Assembly: GCF_018449575.1 (NCBI RefSeq) | Contig: NZ_JAAVUT010000001.1 | Span: 620,001-684,000 of the forward strand | Direction of reading: 5' to 3' | DNA from: Sodalis sp. dw_96 | Lineage (GTDB): Bacteria; Pseudomonadota; Gammaproteobacteria; Enterobacterales; Enterobacteriaceae | DNA: 64,000 nt | Shown here: in pieces, positions 59,200 to 64,000 of the stretch | How the letters are laid out: the number at the start of each line of letters is the position of its first letter | How positions within the stretch are numbered: position 1 is the stretch's first letter | Made by a program: the position numbers and the translations under genes | Notes under the pieces: generated by a model | Told to the model about the DNA's origin: nothing | What the model saw: only the letters and a program-made list of their open reading frames with translations | Database searches by the model: none

Positions 59200-61578
59200 T
59201 TATTTTATCTCCGCCAGGCTCAGCCAGGTCTTAACCACCGTATCCGGATTCAGCGATAAACTGTCTATGCCCTGTTCCATGAGCCAGGCGGCGAAATCCT
59301 CATGATCCGACGGTCCCTGGCCGCAAATCCCGACATACTTACCCTGTTTTTTGGCGGCGACAATCGCCATGGATAATAATGCTTTCACCGCCTCGTCCCG
59401 TTCGTCGAACAGGGCCGATACCAAACCTGAATCCCGATCCAGCCCCAAGGCCAGCTGGGTCATATCATTGGAACCAATGGAAAAACCATCAAAGTATTCA
59501 AGGAACTGCTCCGCCAGCAGGGCATTGGATGGAATCTCACACATCATGATGATTTTAAGCCCTTGCTCACCGCGTTTCAGCCCCTGCCGCCCCAGTTCCT
59601 CCACCACCGCCTTGGCCTGGGCCACGGTACGGACAAAAGGAATCATGATTTCCACATTGGTCAGCCCCATCTCGTTGCGTACCCGCTTGATGGCGTCGCA
59701 TTCCATGGCAAAGCAGTCCTTGAAGCTGTCGGCGATATAGCGGCCCGCGCCGCGAAAGCCCAGCATCGGGTTCTCTTCCGAGGGTTCGTACTTGTCTCCC
59801 CCCACCAGGTTGGCGTATTCATTGGTTTTAAAATCGGACAGGCGCACGATGACCCGTTTGGGCCAGAACGCCGCCGCCAGGGTCGACACCCCCTCGGTTA
59901 ATCGGGCAATGTAATACTCCTTCGGACCGGCATAGCCCTGGATCATCCGCCCGATCTCTTCGCGCAGCTGCGGCGTTTGCTGCTCGAACTCCAGCAAGGC
60001 CCGGGGATGCACACCTATCATACGGTTGATGATAAACTCCAGCCGCGCCAGCCCCACCCCGTCATTGGGCAGACAGGCAAAATCGAATGCCCGGTCGGGA
60101 TTGCCGACGTTCATCATAATTTTCAGGGGCAGCGCCGGCATCTCTTCAATTTTGGCGCTGTTAATATCAAAATCCAGAAGTTCATGATAAACGTAGCCGG
60201 TGTCCCCCTCCGCGCAGGAAACCGTGACATTATGGCCTTCCGTGACGCGCTCGGTGGCATCGCCGCATCCCACCACCGCCGGAATACCCAATTCTCGGGC
60301 GATAATCGCCGCATGGCAGGTGCGTCCGCCGCGGTTGGTGACAATGGCGGCGGCCTTTTTCATGATGGGTTCCCAGTCCGGATCGGTCATGTCGGTGACC
60401 AGCACATCGCCGGCTTCCACCCGATCCATTTCGCTGATGTTATGAATAACCTTGACCGGACCGGCGCCGATGCGATGACCGATGGCCCGTCCCTCAATCA
60501 ATACCTCGCCTCGTGACTTGAGCTGGTAGCGCTCCATCACCTGACCACGGGATCGCACCGTTTCCGGCCGGGCCTGTACAATGAATAATTGACCGGTATG
60601 ACCGTCCTTGGCCCACTCGATATCCATCGGGCGCTTATAATGCTGTTCGATTTGCAACGCCTGGCGGGCCAAGTCCTGCACTTCATCATCGGTTAGGGCG
60701 AAACGACGCCGTTCACTTTCCGGCACATCTTCCGTACGCACCTGTTTGCCGTGTTCCTGACTGCCGGCGTAGACCATACGGATTTTTTTGGAGCCGATAT
60801 TGCGCCGCACAATAGCCGGTTTCCCGGCCTGCAGCGTAGGTTTATGCACATAAAATTCATCCGGATTCACCGCGCCCTGCACCACCATTTCCCCCAGTCC
60901 ATAGGCGGCGGTAATAAACACCACCTGATCGAAACCGGATTCTGTATCAATGGTAAACATCACGCCGGAAGCGGCCAGGTCGGATCGCACCATGCGCTGC
61001 ACGCCGGCGGACAGCGCCACGCCGCGGTGATCGTAACCCTGATGCACCCGGTAGGATATGGCGCGATCGTTAAACAAGGAGGCATAGACATGCTTGATGG
61101 CGGTCATCACCGCATCGATTCCCTGCACGTTGAGAAAGGTTTCCTGCTGGCCGGCGAATGACGCGTCGGGCATATCCTCCGCCGTGGCGGAAGAGCGAAC
61201 GGCAAAAGACGCGTCGCTGTCGTCGGCGGACAACGTTTGGTACGCCGAGGTAATGGCCGCCTGCAATCCAGGCTGAAAAGGCGTGTCGATTATCCATTGC
61301 CTGATTTGACTGCCGGCCTGTGACAATTCACCGATATCGTCAGCATCAATTTTGTCCAACAGGTCATAAATACGCTGGTTAATGCCGCTCTGGTTAAGAA
61401 AGTTATCAAACGCGTCGGCGGTAGTGGCGAAACCGTTGGGTACCGACACACCCAACCCGGACAAATGGGTTATCATTTCTCCCAGTGAGGCGTTTTTACC
61501 CCCGACCCGGTCCACATCATGCATTCCGAGTTGGTTATACCAGAGTATATTATCGGTATCATTGTCAGTTATAGACAT
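59200..61578 (-). CDS. ppsA: Phosphoenolpyruvate synthase PpsA
   Basis: Converts pyruvate and ATP to PEP, AMP and phosphate for gluconeogenesis. The 792 residues equal E. coli PpsA. Order of domains: ATP-grasp ([31 protein letters not shown]), phosphohistidine domain with [20 protein letters not shown] (catalytic His near 421) and C-terminal PEP barrel ([34 protein letters not shown]). Start 61578 ([10 protein letters not shown]) has AAGG 9 bases upstream; the ATG three codons earlier directly abuts that site. It diverges from ppsR, its regulator. Confidence 0.98.
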   Translation of the reverse strand: MSITDNDTDNILWYNQLGMHDVDRVGGKNASLGEMITHLSGLGVSVPNGFATTADAFDNFLNQSGINQRIYDLLDKIDADDIGELSQAGSQIRQWIIDTPFQPGLQAAITSAYQTLSADDSDASFAVRSSATAEDMPDASFAGQQETFLNVQGIDAVMTAIKHVYASLFNDRAISYRVHQGYDHRGVALSAGVQRMVRSDLAASGVMFTIDTESGFDQVVFITAAYGLGEMVVQGAVNPDEFYVHKPTLQAGKPAIVRRNIGSKKIRMVYAGSQEHGKQVRTEDVPESERRRFALTDDEVQDLARQALQIEQHYKRPMDIEWAKDGHTGQLFIVQARPETVRSRGQVMERYQLKSRGEVLIEGRAIGHRIGAGPVKVIHNISEMDRVEAGDVLVTDMTDPDWEPIMKKAAAIVTNRGGRTCHAAIIARELGIPAVVGCGDATERVTEGHNVTVSCAEGDTGYVYHELLDFDINSAKIEEMPALPLKIMMNVGNPDRAFDFACLPNDGVGLARLEFIINRMIGVHPRALLEFEQQTPQLREEIGRMIQGYAGPKEYYIARLTEGVSTLAAAFWPKRVIVRLSDFKTNEYANLVGGDKYEPSEENPMLGFRGAGRYIADSFKDCFAMECDAIKRVRNEMGLTNVEIMIPFVRTVAQAKAVVEELGRQGLKRGEQGLKIIMMCEIPSNALLAEQFLEYFDGFSIGSNDMTQLALGLDRDSGLVSALFDERDEAVKALLSMAIVAAKKQGKYVGICGQGPSDHEDFAAWLMEQGIDSLSLNPDTVVKTWLSLAEIK

Positions 61579-61725
61579 CTGCGTCATCCTTTTACTTATA
61601 ATGAAAGAGTCCGGCTGAAAAAGGGTTATTCAGTGAGGGTAGCATAAAGAGGAATTTGCAAGCCTGGGATGAATCGAGCCAGCGCTAAAATTCAGAGTTT
61701 GTCGTATCTGCCACGGGGGTGACTT

Positions 61726-62547
61726 ATGGAAAGAAGCGTATTTTTTATCTCTGACGGTACCGCCATTACCGCAGAAGTGGTGGGCCATGCGGTGTTGTCG
61801 CAATTTCCGGTGGACACCACCAGCTATACGTTGCCCTTTGTTGAAACAGAATCCCGTGCTATTGCCGTCAGCGAACAGATTAACGCTATTTACAAACAAA
61901 GCGGTGTGCGGCCACTGGTTTTTTATTCCATCGTGTCGCCGGTGATTCGGACCATTGTGGAAGCCAGCGCCGGTTTTTGCCAGGATGTGGTGCAGGCGCT
62001 GGTGGCGCCGCTGCAACAGGAACTGGGATTATCGCCGGACCCGGTAGCGCACCGGACCCATGGTTTGACCGCCACCAACCTGACCAAATACGATGCCCGC
62101 ATCGCGGCGATTGATTACACCCTCGCCCATGACGACGGGATATCCATGCGCAATCTTGATCAGGCCCAGATTATATTGCTCGGCGTTTCCCGCTGCGGAA
62201 AAACCCCAACCAGTTTATATCTGGCCATGCAGTACGGCATTCGCGCCGCCAATTATCCGTTTATTGCCGATGATATGGAAAATCTGCGTTTACCCGCGGC
62301 ATTGAAACCCTTTCATGACAAACTGTTTGGATTGACCATCGATGCGGAACGTCTGGCGGCCATTCGGGATGAGCGGCTCAATAACAGTCAGTACGCTTCA
62401 TTACGCCAGTGCCGCTTTGAGCTCAACGAGGTTGAGCTGTTGTTCCGGAATAACCAAATCCGCTACTTGAACTCCACCAACCATTCCGTGGAGGAGATAG
62501 CCACCAAGATAATGGATTTACTCGGCCTGAGTCGTCGCATGTACTAA
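61726..62547 (+). CDS. ppsR: PEP synthase regulatory protein PpsR
   Basis: Bifunctional kinase/pyrophosphorylase that inactivates PpsA by ADP-dependent phosphorylation of a Thr and reverses it with phosphate (DUF299). The 273-residue product has [20 protein letters not shown] at the N-terminus and the P-loop-like [15 protein letters not shown] near residue 153. The divergent arrangement with ppsA and placement before aroH are as in E. coli. Confidence 0.97.
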   Translation: MERSVFFISDGTAITAEVVGHAVLSQFPVDTTSYTLPFVETESRAIAVSEQINAIYKQSGVRPLVFYSIVSPVIRTIVEASAGFCQDVVQALVAPLQQELGLSPDPVAHRTHGLTATNLTKYDARIAAIDYTLAHDDGISMRNLDQAQIILLGVSRCGKTPTSLYLAMQYGIRAANYPFIADDMENLRLPAALKPFHDKLFGLTIDAERLAAIRDERLNNSQYASLRQCRFELNEVELLFRNNQIRYLNSTNHSVEEIATKIMDLLGLSRRMY

Positions 62548-62655
62548 TCTGTTTGGTCATTATTATTGTTGAATTCATCTGGTTTTGGTTTATTGTGATG
62601 ACCATCACTTCCCGGTATCTCCACCGTCGCGAAGAAGCCATTTTAGAGATTGTTC

Positions 62656-63702
62656 ATGTTTAACACAGATGAATTGCGCACCAGGCGCATTGGTCGTCTT
62701 ATTGAGCCGGCGGCATTGGCCGACATGTTACCCCTGGGCAGTGAAGCCGCACAAAACGTCACCGCCGCACGCCATCGTATCGAAGCGATTCTGCACGGTT
62801 TGGATCCGCGTCTGTTGGTTATCATTGGCCCCTGCTCCATCCATGATACCGACGCCGCCATCGATTATGCCAGGCAATTAAATACCCTGCGCGTCCGCTA
62901 TCAGGATCGGCTGGAAATTGTCATGCGCACCTATTTTGAGAAGCCCCGCACAGTTGTCGGCTGGAAAGGCATGATCTCGGATCCCGGCCTCGACGGCAGC
63001 TATCGGGTCAACGAGGGACTTGAGCTGGCGCGGCGGCTGCTGCTGGCGGTGAATGAGATAGGATTGCCCACCGCCACCGAGTTTTTGGATATGGTGATCG
63101 GCCAGTATATTGCCGATGTCATCAGCTGGGGCGCCATCGGTGCCCGCACTACCGAGAGCCAGATCCACCGGGAGATGGCGTCGGCGCTCTCCTGCCCTGT
63201 GGGGTTCAAAAACGGCACCGACGGTAACACGCAAATTGCCATTGACGCCATTCGAGCCGCCCGCGCGCCCCACATGTTTCTTTCGCCCGACAAACAGGGC
63301 CAGATGACTATTTACCAAACCTCGGGCAACCCCTACGGCCATATCATCATGCGCGGCGGACGCACCCCAAATTACCATAGCGCCGATGTTCAGCAGGCCT
63401 GCGCGAATTTGCGGGAATTTGGCTTGCCGCCGCATTTGCTGGTGGATTTCAGCCATGGCAACAGCCAGAAACAGTATCGCCGCCAATTGGACGTGGCGGA
63501 ATCAGTCTGCGGGCAGATAGCCGACGGTAGCCGGCGCGTGGTAGGCATCATGGCGGAAAGCTTTTTGGTGGAAGGCAGCCAGGCGCTGATCCCGGGACGG
63601 GCTCTAACCTACGGCCAATCCATCACCGACGGCTGCCTGGGTTGGGAAGACAGTGAACGGCTGCTGGCCATGCTGGCGAGCGCCGTGGATAGCCGTTTTT
63701 GA
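62656..63702 (+). CDS. aroH: DAHP synthase, Trp-sensitive type (AroH)
   Basis: Condenses PEP and erythrose-4-phosphate, the first step of aromatic synthesis. The 348 residues equal E. coli AroH. Active-site stretches are VIIGPCSIHD (metal Cys near 60), GARTTESQIHREMASALSCP, VGFKNGTDG, MRGGRTPNYH and DFSHGNSQKQ. Assignment to AroH rests on overall similarity and its place after ppsR. Start 62656 is preferred over the TTG two codons earlier. No TrpR operator was recognised in the gap. Confidence 0.95.
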   Translation: MFNTDELRTRRIGRLIEPAALADMLPLGSEAAQNVTAARHRIEAILHGLDPRLLVIIGPCSIHDTDAAIDYARQLNTLRVRYQDRLEIVMRTYFEKPRTVVGWKGMISDPGLDGSYRVNEGLELARRLLLAVNEIGLPTATEFLDMVIGQYIADVISWGAIGARTTESQIHREMASALSCPVGFKNGTDGNTQIAIDAIRAARAPHMFLSPDKQGQMTIYQTSGNPYGHIIMRGGRTPNYHSADVQQACANLREFGLPPHLLVDFSHGNSQKQYRRQLDVAESVCGQIADGSRRVVGIMAESFLVEGSQALIPGRALTYGQSITDGCLGWEDSERLLAMLASAVDSRF

Positions 63703-63734
63703 AAGTTTCCAAACGCCTTATTTCTGCATAATGA

Positions 63735-63757
63735 GCCGCCGAAAGGCGGCCTTTTTA
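63735..63757 (+). terminator. Rho-independent terminator of aroH
   Basis: GCCGCC, GAAA tetraloop, GGCGGC, then CTTTTT. Confidence 0.88.
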
Positions 63758-63975
63758 TTTGTCTCATTAACATAAGCCATAAGACTATAAAATCTACTCT
63801 TTCCTCGACCGGAAAAAGTCTCGATAATTTATTGTATCGAGGTATAAGATTAAAAAAACCAAATTATTTCTATTGATACTTACAGAAATAAACTTTAGCT
63901 CGAATATTTATAATTCAAACAAATGCAATTCATTATAATCAAAAATTGTAAAACCCCATATACAAGGAAATGCTC

Positions 63976-64000
63976 ATGATTATAGAAAGGATCTTATCGG
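63976..64000 (+). CDS. Possible start of an unknown gene (cut by window end)
   Basis: AAGGA (63964-63968) is followed after 7 bases by ATG and eight open codons (MIIERILS) to the window edge. The preceding 200 bases are very AT-rich, unlike the rest of the window. Too short to identify. Confidence 0.3.

Noticed and set aside
61612..61632. Cra site upstream of ppsA
   Set aside because: The GCTGAAAAAGGGTTATTCAG stretch has the wrong spacing and several mismatches; too weak to call.
62530..62655. TrpR operator before aroH
   Set aside because: Only a GTACTAA fragment at the ppsR end resembles the operator; the second half is missing.

Overview
The window is chromosomal DNA from a member of the order Enterobacterales. 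Most proteins are near full-length matches to the Escherichia coli families, and gene order follows the E. coli terminus region: tus, fumC, manA, ydgA, add, ydgJ, cnu, ydgK, rsxABCDGE, nth, gstA, tyrS, pdxH, mliC, anmK, slyB/slyA, ydhL, gloA, rnt, grxD, mepH, ynhF, purR, cfa, ribE, mdtK, two tRNA-Val, pykF, lpp, ldtE, sufABCDSE, menI, ydiJ, ydiK, rprA, ppsA, ppsR, aroH. Several E. coli genes are missing from their usual places (for example fumA, blr, dtpA, pdxY, sodB, nemRA, araD). ERIC repeats are present in several forms. This fits a non-Escherichia enterobacterium of the Yersinia/Serratia/Pectobacterium/Sodalis side of the order; the genus cannot be fixed from sequence alone. A Tus gene with a Ter site in its own promoter places the window close to the replication terminus.

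Layout. 1-9 kb: an MFS exporter cut by the window edge, Ter/tus, fumC, manA, ydgA, add, a YfeH-type transporter and ydgJ. 10-18.6 kb: an L-arabinose block, with araFGH and araC on the minus strand diverging from araBA; araD is absent. 19-25.6 kb: cnu, ydgK, the six-gene Rsx electron-transport operon and nth, tightly packed. 25.8-32 kb: gstA, the minus-strand anmK-mliC-pdxH-tyrS block, slyB and slyA, then an AT-rich stretch. 32-41 kb: short housekeeping genes (ydhL, gloA, rnt, grxD, mepH, ynhF), purR, cfa, ribE and mdtK, then a tandem tRNA-Val pair. 41-46 kb: pykF, lpp and ldtE, with two tandem-repeat tracts on either side of ldtE. 46-51.4 kb: the complete suf Fe-S assembly operon. 51.4-52.3 kb: about 0.9 kb without genes, holding an ERIC copy and a good Fur box. 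52.3-64 kb: an MFS transporter, menI-ydiJ, ydiK, the small RNA RprA with an RcsB-like box, ppsA/ppsR, aroH, and AT-rich DNA at the right end.

Functional links: AraFGH imports arabinose, AraB and AraA process it, and AraC regulates both; the araD step must be supplied from elsewhere. RsxABCDGE reduces SoxR, and Nth (also an Fe-S protein) is translationally coupled to the operon. Suf supplies clusters under stress, and a Fur box lies in the intergenic region behind it. Lpp is the anchor for L,D-transpeptidases of the LdtE family. PykF, PpsA and PpsR control the PEP/pyruvate node, and AroH draws PEP into aromatic synthesis. SlyA and the Rcs-linked RprA are global regulators.

I did not find a clear undescribed multi-gene system. 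The least explained structures are: the four-copy 107-bp tandem array between sufE and ldtE, whose every unit holds the same ribosome-site-led 18-codon frame inside a hairpin; the 39-bp tandem repeats overlapping the ldtE stop codon; a possible 42-codon upstream frame before ribE; and the Fur-box intergenic region.
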